Source: Deltaproteobacteria bacterium GWA2_38_16 (GTDB lineage Bacteria > Bdellovibrionota > JACOXK01 > 2-02-FULL-40-11). From it: a stretch of 64,000 nt of DNA. A model generated the notes under the pieces. That model was not told the origin of the DNA. It did not search any database and saw nothing but the letters and a program-made list of their open reading frames with translations. Numbering within the stretch: the stretch's first letter is position 1; each line of letters starts with the position of its first letter. Position numbers and translations under genes: made by a program. The DNA lies in the NCBI GenBank assembly GCA_001797335.1, contig MGPE01000005.1, positions 186,001 to 250,000 of the forward strand, written 5' to 3'. Positions 9,975-16,623 of the stretch are shown one piece after another.

Positions 9975-10636
9975 TGCCTAAACCTACGGATTTTATCGTT
10001 GCTTCTTTTTTGACCGCATATCCAGATAACTATTTTTGCGATAGCTTAAAGGACATCTTAAATTGTCAAAAACCCAAAGGTATTGATTCTTTCTATTTGG
10101 AGCTGAAATCTTATATAGAAACACCTCAAAAACTAAATAATTTGCGTTCTGATTATATTGATATTTTTGATCATGGAAAAGAAATCAACTCTCCGTATGA
10201 AACGTCTTATGGGCCTTATAAGGGGATGAATAAGACCATCGATCTTTCAGATTTGATGGGATTTTACAAAGCGTTTGGATTTGAATTGGGAGTGGATGAT
10301 AAAAGGCGAGATATGGCAGATCATGTTTCTGTTGAGCTTGAATTTTATGCGCTGTTGCTCATGAAAGAAGCCTATTTGAAAAAACACAATGATAAAGAAG
10401 GAACTGAAATTGTTTTAGATGCGTGTAAGAAATTTTTAAAAGATCATTTAGGAAGATTTATTTCAGCTATTGGCAATAGGCCCGCTGTTTTACAACATTC
10501 TTTTTATTCGAAAGTATTTGAGTGGAGTGCTGTTCTTGTTGCCGAAGAATGCAAAAGATTAAATGTTACGCCTACGCCTTTGTCTTACGATTCTCTGATA
10601 TCCGAATCTGAAGATTTTAACTGTCGTTTTAAATAA
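9971..10636 (+). CDS. TorD/NarJ-type molybdoenzyme chaperone
   Basis: 221-aa cytoplasmic, helical protein without signal peptide. The YIDIFDHGKEINSPYETSYG segment is the characteristic TorD-family loop (YxxxF...PYE). Such chaperones hold the Tat-tagged catalytic subunit until cofactor is inserted. It is the last gene of the four-gene operon (start overlaps the heme subunit by 4 nt). The 3' end overlaps the convergent GMC oxidoreductase gene by 52 nt. Confidence 0.85.
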   Translation: MMPKPTDFIVASFLTAYPDNYFCDSLKDILNCQKPKGIDSFYLELKSYIETPQKLNNLRSDYIDIFDHGKEINSPYETSYGPYKGMNKTIDLSDLMGFYKAFGFELGVDDKRRDMADHVSVELEFYALLLMKEAYLKKHNDKEGTEIVLDACKKFLKDHLGRFISAIGNRPAVLQHSFYSKVFEWSAVLVAEECKRLNVTPTPLSYDSLISESEDFNCRFK

Positions 10637-12039
10637 TTGGCTAGGCGTAGGGCGAATGCCATAATCGTAATTTGAGGATTGACGCCTAAAGAGGATGGAA
10701 CCACAGAACCATCTGCAATAAAAATTCGGTCAGAACCATAGACTTTTAAATTTTCATCGACGACTCTTTTAATTCCGCAGCTTCCTAACGGATGAAATCC
10801 CATGGCGTAGAGTTGAGAGGGTTTTAAACTTCCAAAATCATATTCTTTTAAATCATTAAAATCTAAAAATTCATTTTGAGATCCACTAAAAGGGAGCACT
10901 ACTTTTTGTGCGCCTGCTTTTAAATAGGCAAGTCCAATGAATCGGGCTCCTTCGACTAAATCTAAAAAATCTTTAGGATGCAAAGGGTAGTGAATAAAAA
11001 GTCCTAGCCCAGGATAGTGTCGAACCGTTCCACGACCTCGATCTTTTACAAGGACTCCAAACGAGGCCACATGGTCATACTGTAAAAGCCAGTCATCCAA
11101 ACTTTTTCCATCCAAAGGCAAAACAAGGCTGGCCAGTTGAGGGGGAGTAAAAACCCCTTCAAAAGAAAGATAGGGAAAACTGGGGTGTTTAAATCCAATA
11201 GCTTGAGGAACACCTTTACTACTATATAAAGGATTTTTAAACTGGGCTAAAACTTTAACAGCTGGATGGACGGTGAGTCCATTGCCTGCTTTTTTCCACT
11301 CTGTTCCTAATTTATTTTTACGAATCAGGATAGGAGTTGAGAGACTTCCCGCAGAGATAATAAGTTTTTTACATTCTACCGTTAAAGATTTTTTTTGAGC
11401 GTCTTTACAAAAGAGCAAAACTTTATTTTTTTCTTCTTGGATATGAGTAACGGTAGTTTGGGTAAGAAGGGTGCCGCCTTTTTTTAAAAAAAGAGGAAGA
11501 ATGGCAACATCGGTGGATTGCTTGGCTTCGTTCGGGCAGACAAAGGGACATCGTCCGGATCCATCGCAGTTTTTTTCATCTCGATTGAGAGGGGAAGGAG
11601 AAGTAAACCCCAGAGCTTCTACTCCGTTTCGAAAGAGTTTATTGCCAATAGAAATTTTTTCTTCGGGAACCGGATGAATCGAAAGCAATGTTTTTAGTGT
11701 TTCAAAATGAGGTTCTAGCTCAGAGCGTTCAATGGATATGTGAAGTTGGTCTTTCCATTCTTGAATGACAGACTCTGGAGTTTCAAAACACGTTCCAGAA
11801 TTAATCGTGGTGGTTCCTCCCACCACTTCTCCCGTTGGGATTCCAATAAATCCTTTTCCAAGACCTCCGATAAATCCCTGATCTCTATAGTAGTGTTGAA
11901 GAGAAAAGAGAGGATCTTGATTTCTTTTGGCCCAATCCCCTTTTTCAATGATGGCAATGTTTCCTAGGGTATTTTGTAATCCATAGGCCGCCAACGCTCC
12001 CCCTGCACCGGATCCAATAATGCATACATCAAATTTCAT
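10585..12039 (-). CDS. GMC-family FAD-dependent alcohol oxidoreductase
   Basis: 484 aa. The N-terminal FAD site is CIIGSGAGGALAAYGL (residues 6-21), followed by VVGGTTTINSG, a GMC feature, and the C-terminal signature DGSVVPSSLGVNPQ. A Cys-containing insert (NCDGSGRCPFVCPNEAKQS) resembles that of long-chain fatty-alcohol oxidases and cholesterol-oxidase-like GMC enzymes, so a lipid or sterol-like alcohol is a plausible substrate (inference). It is the last gene of a tight three-gene leftward operon and overlaps the 104-aa gene by 4 nt. Confidence 0.85.
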   Translation of the reverse strand: MKFDVCIIGSGAGGALAAYGLQNTLGNIAIIEKGDWAKRNQDPLFSLQHYYRDQGFIGGLGKGFIGIPTGEVVGGTTTINSGTCFETPESVIQEWKDQLHISIERSELEPHFETLKTLLSIHPVPEEKISIGNKLFRNGVEALGFTSPSPLNRDEKNCDGSGRCPFVCPNEAKQSTDVAILPLFLKKGGTLLTQTTVTHIQEEKNKVLLFCKDAQKKSLTVECKKLIISAGSLSTPILIRKNKLGTEWKKAGNGLTVHPAVKVLAQFKNPLYSSKGVPQAIGFKHPSFPYLSFEGVFTPPQLASLVLPLDGKSLDDWLLQYDHVASFGVLVKDRGRGTVRHYPGLGLFIHYPLHPKDFLDLVEGARFIGLAYLKAGAQKVVLPFSGSQNEFLDFNDLKEYDFGSLKPSQLYAMGFHPLGSCGIKRVVDENLKVYGSDRIFIADGSVVPSSLGVNPQITIMAFALRLANYLKRQLKSSDSDIRES

Positions 12040-12350
12040 AGAGATCCCTTGAGATATTCTTTTTTAAGAGAGAGGAGTACTGGAATTTTTAAAAGGCTAA
12101 TAAAAATTCTTCCCGGGAGATGAGAGGCCTGTTGAAGACGAAGAATAAGGGCCAAGGCTTTTTTTTCAGACAGGGTTGAAAAACGATAAAAAAATTCTGT
12201 GATAAAAAAAATAAAATAAGTAAGTAGACGATATTGAATAGGAAAAGACCGAATACGAGAGAGTGATTGATCGATGACTGTTGAAAGATAAGGGGGTTGA
12301 ACATGGAGCCTGGCATAAGAAAAGAGAACTTTTTTTAAAATAGAGTTCAC
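12036..12350 (-). CDS. Small conserved-looking protein between lipocalin-like and GMC genes
   Basis: 104 aa with a GTG start at 12350 that overlaps the stop of the upstream gene (GTGA) and a stop that overlaps the next start (ATGA); the overlaps on both sides argue for a real gene. The middle is hydrophobic and aromatic (RLLTYFIFFITEFFYRF), one possible membrane or hydrophobic helix, with basic flanks. I do not recognise the family. By position it may be the small accessory subunit of the GMC oxidoreductase, since several GMC enzymes have one (inference). Confidence 0.6.
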   Translation of the reverse strand: MNSILKKVLFSYARLHVQPPYLSTVIDQSLSRIRSFPIQYRLLTYFIFFITEFFYRFSTLSEKKALALILRLQQASHLPGRIFISLLKIPVLLSLKKEYLKGSL

Positions 12351-13258
12351 AGAAGGATATCCCCAGAAGGTTCTTCTCGGGTGACCCACTCTAATGCGGC
12401 ACTTTCTGAAACCAATGATTTTTTTTCTTTGGTTTTGTGGTCTATAAGAGAGAGTTCCAGAGTGGCTAATTTTGAATTGTGGCAATAAAGATGAGAATTA
12501 TCTGTATCTGTATAGGTAACAACGGCTATTTTTTGAGGGATGCTTTGAACAGTACCTTTGATCGATATATCTTTGTGATGAGCTGAGAAATGCCAAAAGG
12601 TATATCCAAATCGTGTGTGGGTTTTAAAAAGATCAATCGCTGAATTAAAAAAATACTCTTTTCCATTATATTTTAAATATAAAGACGTTAAGGGTTTTAG
12701 ATGGTGGTGGATACGAGCTGAGAGTCCTTCAAAAATAACGCCTTCTTCTGGAAAGGTATTACAATGAGCCCAGGTCCATTCTTGTGCTTGTTTTTTTCCC
12801 CACACATGCCCCATCATTCCCCGCACATTATAGAGAGAGTGACTTTTTCCATCGATGGTGAGTGTCCCATTAAAGTGAGCATTCGAAGCAACTGTTTTTG
12901 TGGAAGACTGCGAGAGATGCAAAAATTTAAAGAGAAAAGGAACCGGATCAAAACTTCCTCCTTTATTCTCATAGATAAAGTTCCACTGGAGGCGGTCTAA
13001 AGAGCCTTGTGTTTTTGTATCATTTAAAAGCCCAGAGGGGAGTCTTACGTCTTGAGTAAAGGAAAGATCAGAAAGGGCATAAACTTTTTTTTGAGCAATG
13101 ATTTTTTCGGGATGAAAATAAATCGCCCACAGAGCTGCTTCTTTTGTTTTTCCATTGAGAAGGGTGTAGCGAAACCAAAAGGCTTCTTTAGGGGAAATAA
13201 CACACTTTCCATACCAGATTTCATAAAAAGGGGATTGACTATGAAAATAAATGTCCAT
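12347..13258 (-). CDS. CrtC/AttH-like lipocalin-fold protein
   Basis: 303 aa, beta-rich, no signal peptide. Trp- and His-rich motifs (GMMGHVWGKKQAQEWTWAHCN and a later GYTFWHFSAHH) resemble hydroxyneurosporene synthase (CrtC), AttH and tocopherol-cyclase-like proteins, which bind large hydrophobic molecules in a double lipocalin barrel. It heads the operon with the 104-aa protein and the GMC oxidoreductase, so the trio may hydrate or oxidise a lipid. The reaction is unknown. A palindromic repeat lies just upstream, between this gene and the preceding one. Confidence 0.6.
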   Translation of the reverse strand: MDIYFHSQSPFYEIWYGKCVISPKEAFWFRYTLLNGKTKEAALWAIYFHPEKIIAQKKVYALSDLSFTQDVRLPSGLLNDTKTQGSLDRLQWNFIYENKGGSFDPVPFLFKFLHLSQSSTKTVASNAHFNGTLTIDGKSHSLYNVRGMMGHVWGKKQAQEWTWAHCNTFPEEGVIFEGLSARIHHHLKPLTSLYLKYNGKEYFFNSAIDLFKTHTRFGYTFWHFSAHHKDISIKGTVQSIPQKIAVVTYTDTDNSHLYCHNSKLATLELSLIDHKTKEKKSLVSESAALEWVTREEPSGDILL

Positions 13259-13264
13259 AAATCC

Positions 13265-13290
13265 GTCATTCCCGACTCGATCGGGAATCC
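13265..13290. repeat. GTCAT palindromic element forming the 3' end of a gene
   Basis: The element starts GTCATTCCCGA and has 8-bp arms ATTCCCGA (13268-13275) and TCGGGAAT (13281-13288) around CTCGA. On the minus strand it encodes the last residues (DSRSSRE) and the TGA stop of the small membrane protein. Confidence 0.85.
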
Positions 13291-13631
13291 AGTCTCCTTA
13301 CCTTAAAATAAGAAAGTAAAATAATAAAGAAAATTGGAAAATCAATAGCAGCTCCTAATCCATAGAGAAGATTTTCGGTTCGAAAAAGCGCACCCATAAA
13401 AAAAATACTGCTGCTGATTTTTGCGATTAATACCCCTCTGATAGCACTATGGTTTAAAGGAAATTTTGAACCTTCATAAGAAAGGTAGGAAATGGTCATC
13501 ATCATCGATCCGGCCAGTGCCACCCAAAAGTATTCACTATTTAAAGGAAGTCCCAAAAGGCGCAACGTCATATCAGGGCGGATGACAAAAAAAAGGCCAA
13601 CACCTAGAAAGCAAATAGACCAAAAAAGCAT
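13266..13631 (-). CDS. Small four-helix membrane protein, unknown function
   Basis: 121 aa from ATG 13631; an upstream ATG at 13730 would run through a 34-bp repeat and looks artificial. It is almost all hydrophobic, with about four helices and short loops. No motif is recognised. The C-terminal residues and stop codon come from a palindromic repeat, so the ancestral C-terminus was probably different. It reads in the same direction as the lipocalin/GMC operon downstream (gap 7 nt), so it may be its first gene. Before the putative cassette insertion it would have lain 43 nt after the porin stop. Confidence 0.55.
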   Translation of the reverse strand: MLFWSICFLGVGLFFVIRPDMTLRLLGLPLNSEYFWVALAGSMMMTISYLSYEGSKFPLNHSAIRGVLIAKISSSIFFMGALFRTENLLYGLGAAIDFPIFFIILLSYFKVRRLDSRSSRE

Positions 13632-13674
13632 TTCTTTTTGAAATATTTTTAAAGTCACAGAAAGTACTATGAAC

Positions 13675-13708
13675 TTAAAATCGTAAAGATGCAACGAGAG
13701 ATAATAAA
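13675..13708. repeat. Left 34-bp direct repeat of the MNT-HEPN cassette
   Basis: Identical over 34 bases and in the same orientation to 14747-14780. Read on the minus strand it carries the final codons and stop of the porin gene, but here it is detached from that gene. Confidence 0.95.
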
Positions 13709-13754
13709 ACCTACCCATGCTTCGTTTCATAAAAAGTAATAATATATTGCTTTT

Positions 13755-13775
13755 AATGTAATATTATGTTACATT
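13755..13775. promoter_or_regulatory. Palindrome before the MNT-HEPN operon, probable autoregulatory operator
   Basis: AATGTAA (13755-13761) and TTACATT (13769-13775) form perfect 7-bp arms around TATTATG. The site ends 8 bases before the first start codon. The first protein has an N-terminal winged-helix region, so binding by its own product is the simplest reading. Confidence 0.6.
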
Positions 13776-13782
13776 TTAAGTA

Positions 13783-14337
13783 ATGATTATGAGGACATTT
13801 TACGTCAGTGTTCTTGAGTTAGCACTTTTGGAGAAGCTTATCGTTTTTGGGCGCTCTTATACACATGAGTTGTCTAAAAATCTAACTATTTCGCCTGCCC
13901 ATGTGAATCGACTGTGCCATGCGCTGAGAAAGCGGCAGATATTGAATGTTTCTTCTCAGGAGAATCGAAAATTTTTTGAGTTGAATTATCAGTGTTTGTT
14001 AACAAGAGAATTGCTACGGTTTATAACCGTAATTAAAATAAAAAATTCTAAATATTTTCGAAAATTAGGAGAAATATGCCCTTTTGGAGTTTTTGGAAGT
14101 TTTTCGGAAGGGATGCAAACAAAAGAAAGCGATTTGGATCTATGGGTATTTTCTGACCGTTCTTTTGAAAAAAAAATCCGTTTAATTATAAATGATATTG
14201 AAAAAGAATGGGAACATATCATTAATATTGTTTATCTGGATAAAAATAAGCTTGAAATAATGAAAAAAAATGATCCAGAATTTTATTATCGCCTTCGATC
14301 CCAATCGCTTACAGAAAGGGGAGATATTTTTGAATAA
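13783..14337 (+). CDS. MNT-type nucleotidyltransferase with N-terminal HTH (antitoxin candidate)
   Basis: 184 aa. Residues about 1-70 look like a winged helix-turn-helix (KLIVFGRSYTHELSKNL, then a NRLCHALRKRQIL recognition segment). Residues about 95-170 are a minimal nucleotidyltransferase with GSFSEG (105-110) and the catalytic pair D117 and D119 in SDLDLW. In known MNT-HEPN systems this partner is the antitoxin and modifies the HEPN toxin with AMP. It overlaps the HEPN gene by 8 nt. The N-terminal HTH suggests that it also represses its own promoter. Confidence 0.82.
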   Translation: MIMRTFYVSVLELALLEKLIVFGRSYTHELSKNLTISPAHVNRLCHALRKRQILNVSSQENRKFFELNYQCLLTRELLRFITVIKIKNSKYFRKLGEICPFGVFGSFSEGMQTKESDLDLWVFSDRSFEKKIRLIINDIEKEWEHIINIVYLDKNKLEIMKKNDPEFYYRLRSQSLTERGDIFE

Positions 14338-14758
14338 ACTTAAAGATTGTTTTGAAAAGAAGTTTTTAGTCAGAACGCGCCCTGAACCTGAATTAGCTAA
14401 AAAATCTTTAAAACGTGGTTTAGCAACGATTGAGGATGTACCCAAAGCTTTAAAAGCAGATTTAGATGAGCTGGCTGAACAAAGGCTGTATCAAAGTGTG
14501 TTCCATGGAGTAAAAGCATTACTCTATAAAGATGGCATTAAAGAAAGATCACATATTTGCGTCAGTTTATATTTTAAAGAAACGTATCAGAAGTTTTTTT
14601 CTAAAGATCTTTTAACCTTATTGGATCGATTAAGGGATGTTCGCCATGAATCTCAATATGGTCTTGATGCCGTTGCCATGAATTCAGAACAAATTCAAAA
14701 TTGGTTAGCAGAGGCAGAACAACTTTTAAAAGTAATTTCTCAGCTTTTAAAATCGTAA
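14330..14758 (+). CDS. HEPN-domain protein (toxin candidate)
   Basis: 142 aa from a TTG start at 14330, chosen because AAAGGGGAG precedes it and because it overlaps the end of the MNT gene as is usual for such pairs. Helical throughout. The RLRDVRH stretch gives the HEPN RNase motif R100-x5-H106, with a Tyr at 110 that could be the AMP acceptor (the spacing H-x3-Y differs from the H-x-Y known in HepT). The last codons (LLKS) and stop lie inside the right 34-bp repeat, and the gene converges with the porin with 12 nt of overlap. Confidence 0.78.
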   Translation: MNKLKDCFEKKFLVRTRPEPELAKKSLKRGLATIEDVPKALKADLDELAEQRLYQSVFHGVKALLYKDGIKERSHICVSLYFKETYQKFFSKDLLTLLDRLRDVRHESQYGLDAVAMNSEQIQNWLAEAEQLLKVISQLLKS

Positions 14759-14780
14759 AGATGCAACGAGAGATAATAAA
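14747..14780. repeat. Right 34-bp direct repeat, 3' end of the porin gene
   Basis: Exact copy of 13675-13708. On the minus strand it encodes the last ten residues and stop of the porin (final residues SLRF); on the plus strand it contains the stop of the HEPN gene. Two proteins therefore end inside the same repeat. Confidence 0.95.
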
Positions 14781-15892
14781 TTATCAGCAGTGTCGTTAAT
14801 GCCTGATCCCTTGGTATAATTAATATCGTATCCTAATTTGAGGAGCATATTATCAGAGCATCGATATCCCCCACCAAAAGAATATCGGGAGTAAACGTTG
14901 GCCGTAACACTATTTAAAGAAGCGGTGGTAGAAGCCCCTCTTAGTTTAATGGTACTAACGCGACCGGCCAGATAAAAATGAGACAAGACGTTCCATACAT
15001 CCGGTAAATTCCATAATGATTCTACAAAACCAAAATGAGCTTGTCTTTTTTGAGCATTCCCGCCGGTAGATCCATCTTTAAAAGCACCCAAAGAAAATCT
15101 AAAAAATGCCTGGCTATCAGAATATGCAGGAGGATTTAAAGGTTTTTTGCCTTTGCCTAAATCATATCTAAAATCTATTTCTGCCACCTGCCTTGTCCAA
15201 TTTGTTGCACCGCTAGCAGGAGCTGTAATTCCTGCAATAGACATGTCTGCTGAAGATGCTTTTAATTTTCCAGAATGGTAGTAACTGGTGCTGATAAAGA
15301 GAGGATCTATCGGAGTGTAAAATAATCTTCCTAAAAAAGATTTTCCTTGGCCAGAATCCGATCCTACAACACTATTTCCATTTCCGACGGCTACAACCCA
15401 TATTTTCCCTGATAGCTCTATCCCCTCATCGGTGACGCCTACGTTTGCAGCTGAGTTAGAAGGAAGGATGCCTTCAACGACGTTATTGGTTTGGGTTTCT
15501 TCTCCAAAGGGCTGTTTAAATCTTCCCAGTCTGCCGCTTACATTAAACCACGTATTTCTTAAAGCGGGAATAAAATCTTTGGCTTGTAAAAATAAATAAT
15601 CGACTAAAGGAGTGTTGTTCCCCCCATTATTTAAATTAAATCGAAAAGTAGCAGAATTGAAATCATCTGCCTGGAACATAAACACCAATTTTGCTTCAGG
15701 TACTTCAAAAGAACCACTTCTAAAGCTAGAGGTTTGTCCTTGGGAATTATAAAAAGCACTTGCAGCTCTTCCGCTGAGCTTTAATTTAGAAAGCAGATTT
15801 GAAAGATCAACTTTGGGAGATTCTTCCCCATAGGCAAATGGGGATATGAATAAAGAAATTAAAATAATTGTTATGATGGAGTGTGGCTTCAT
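14747..15892 (-). CDS. Outer-membrane beta-barrel porin
   Basis: 381 aa. The start at 15892 overlaps the moaE stop (ATGA) and gives a Sec signal peptide ending near FAYGEE. The mature chain has alternating hydrophobic strands, Gly/Ser/Asn-rich loops and a C-terminal strand ending in Phe (SLVASLRF), the classic outer-membrane insertion signal. A segment GRLGRFKQPFGEETQTNN resembles phosphate-selective/OprP-like porins. It is co-directional with moaD and moaE behind a shared CRP/FNR operator, which suggests a channel for nitrate, nitrite or molybdate (inference). The 3' end is the target of the MNT-HEPN cassette. Confidence 0.8.
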   Translation of the reverse strand: MKPHSIITIILISLFISPFAYGEESPKVDLSNLLSKLKLSGRAASAFYNSQGQTSSFRSGSFEVPEAKLVFMFQADDFNSATFRFNLNNGGNNTPLVDYLFLQAKDFIPALRNTWFNVSGRLGRFKQPFGEETQTNNVVEGILPSNSAANVGVTDEGIELSGKIWVVAVGNGNSVVGSDSGQGKSFLGRLFYTPIDPLFISTSYYHSGKLKASSADMSIAGITAPASGATNWTRQVAEIDFRYDLGKGKKPLNPPAYSDSQAFFRFSLGAFKDGSTGGNAQKRQAHFGFVESLWNLPDVWNVLSHFYLAGRVSTIKLRGASTTASLNSVTANVYSRYSFGGGYRCSDNMLLKLGYDINYTKGSGINDTADNLLSLVASLRF

Positions 15893-16281
15893 AGAGTAAT
15901 CCTTTCTTCTTTCCAGATGGGAGCTTGTTTTTTTAATTCGGCAATGACGTATTCGCAGGCTTTGAAACACTCTTTTCGATGTTCACCGGTAACGCCCATC
16001 CAAACCGCAATTTCTCCGAGTTGTAAGGTTCCTGTTCGATGATGAACATGAATGTCTAAAACAGAAAATTCTTTTTTGGCTTTATCAATTATTTTTTTTA
16101 TTTCTTTAATCGCCATGGGCGTATAAGCTTCGTAATGGAGTTCTTTTACTTTTTTTCCTTTGTTCCATTGCCGAACCCAGCCTTCAAAGCTGACATAAGC
16201 GCCTGCCATGATATTTTTTCTTAATTTTTTAGAATGTATTGTGGGATTTAAAGGTTTGGTCCAAATTTTAACGATGGACAT
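15889..16281 (-). CDS. moaE: Molybdopterin synthase catalytic subunit MoaE
   Basis: 130 aa. MoaE moves sulfur from the MoaD thiocarboxylate onto precursor Z (cPMP) to make molybdopterin. Family motifs are clear: GAYVSFEGWVR near residue 27, LHYEAY, VHHRTGTLQLGE and the C-terminal PIWKEE with the conserved Lys. It follows moaD by 6 nt and overlaps the porin start by 4 nt. Confidence 0.95.
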   Translation of the reverse strand: MSIVKIWTKPLNPTIHSKKLRKNIMAGAYVSFEGWVRQWNKGKKVKELHYEAYTPMAIKEIKKIIDKAKKEFSVLDIHVHHRTGTLQLGEIAVWMGVTGEHRKECFKACEYVIAELKKQAPIWKEERITL

Positions 16282-16287
16282 AGTGTT

Positions 16288-16530
16288 TTATCCTCCTGCA
16301 ACCGGAGGAATAAAACACACGGTATCCCCTTCTTTAAGAGAGGTATTAAAATGAGTATATGCTTCATTAATGGCAGCGGAAAGATAGGGAGTATCCAAAA
16401 AATGAGGATATTTTTTCTTAAGTTCCTGATGGAGTTCTAAAAGAGTGCTTTGATTGGGAAGGTCTATTTTTTCTTCTTTTTTTTGAGTGATGGTTTTTAA
16501 ATGAGCAAAATATAATACATTTACTTTCAT
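16288..16530 (-). CDS. moaD: Molybdopterin synthase sulfur carrier MoaD
   Basis: 80 aa, ubiquitin-like fold with the C-terminal Gly-Gly (PPVAGG) that is adenylated and turned into a thiocarboxylate. I start it at ATG 16530 because the next residues (KVNVLYFAHLK) match the usual first strand; an in-frame ATG at 16554 is possible. It is the first gene of moaD-moaE-porin, divergent from mobA-moaA, with the shared operator at 16566-16581. The activating partner is the MoeB-like protein at 20302-21426. Confidence 0.92.
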   Translation of the reverse strand: MKVNVLYFAHLKTITQKKEEKIDLPNQSTLLELHQELKKKYPHFLDTPYLSAAINEAYTHFNTSLKEGDTVCFIPPVAGG

Positions 16531-16565
16531 GAGCTTTCGATTAACATGGGACAATTCTTTAAGAG

Positions 16566-16581
16566 TATGACATAGATCATA
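16566..16581. promoter_or_regulatory. CRP/FNR-type operator between moaD and mobA-moaA
   Basis: TATGA-CATAGA-TCATA contains the exact ATGA-N6-TCAT core. To the right, TAGAAT (16602-16607) gives a start about 40 bases from the centre; to the left, GTTAAT on the minus strand (16545-16540) does the same. One site could therefore drive both divergent Moco operons as a class II activator site. Confidence 0.75.
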
Positions 16582-16623
16582 TTTTTACCCAAAAGTCTAT
16601 ATAGAATACCTTTTTGTTTCAAG

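Larger units (their letters stand above)
13675..14780. mobile_element. Candidate mini-cassette: MNT-HEPN pair bounded by 34-bp direct repeats
   Basis: The unit between the repeats is 1072 bp (one repeat plus interior) and holds only the two toxin-antitoxin genes on the plus strand. The right repeat completes the porin gene; the left one is an orphan copy of the same 3' end next to the gene that would have followed the porin. This is the layout of site-specific insertion at a gene end. No integrase or transposase and no terminal inverted repeats are seen, so movement would need help in trans. The 34-bp identity is seen; the mobility is inferred. Confidence 0.55.

Noticed and set aside
4493-10636. 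Calling the host a nitrite oxidiser
   Set aside because: The NxrA-like motifs are also found in periplasmic nitrate reductases, and the neighbours (NirK, FNR-type control) favour nitrate reduction. The sequence alone cannot decide direction.
13266-13730. Longer start (ATG 13730) for the small membrane protein
   Set aside because: The extra 33 residues would be encoded partly by the left 34-bp repeat read in a frame unrelated to the porin; ATG 13631 begins directly at the first membrane helix.
16531-16623. Molybdenum cofactor riboswitch before moaD or mobA-moaA
   Set aside because: The gap between the divergent genes is short, is taken up by the operator and -10 boxes, and shows no extended stem structure.
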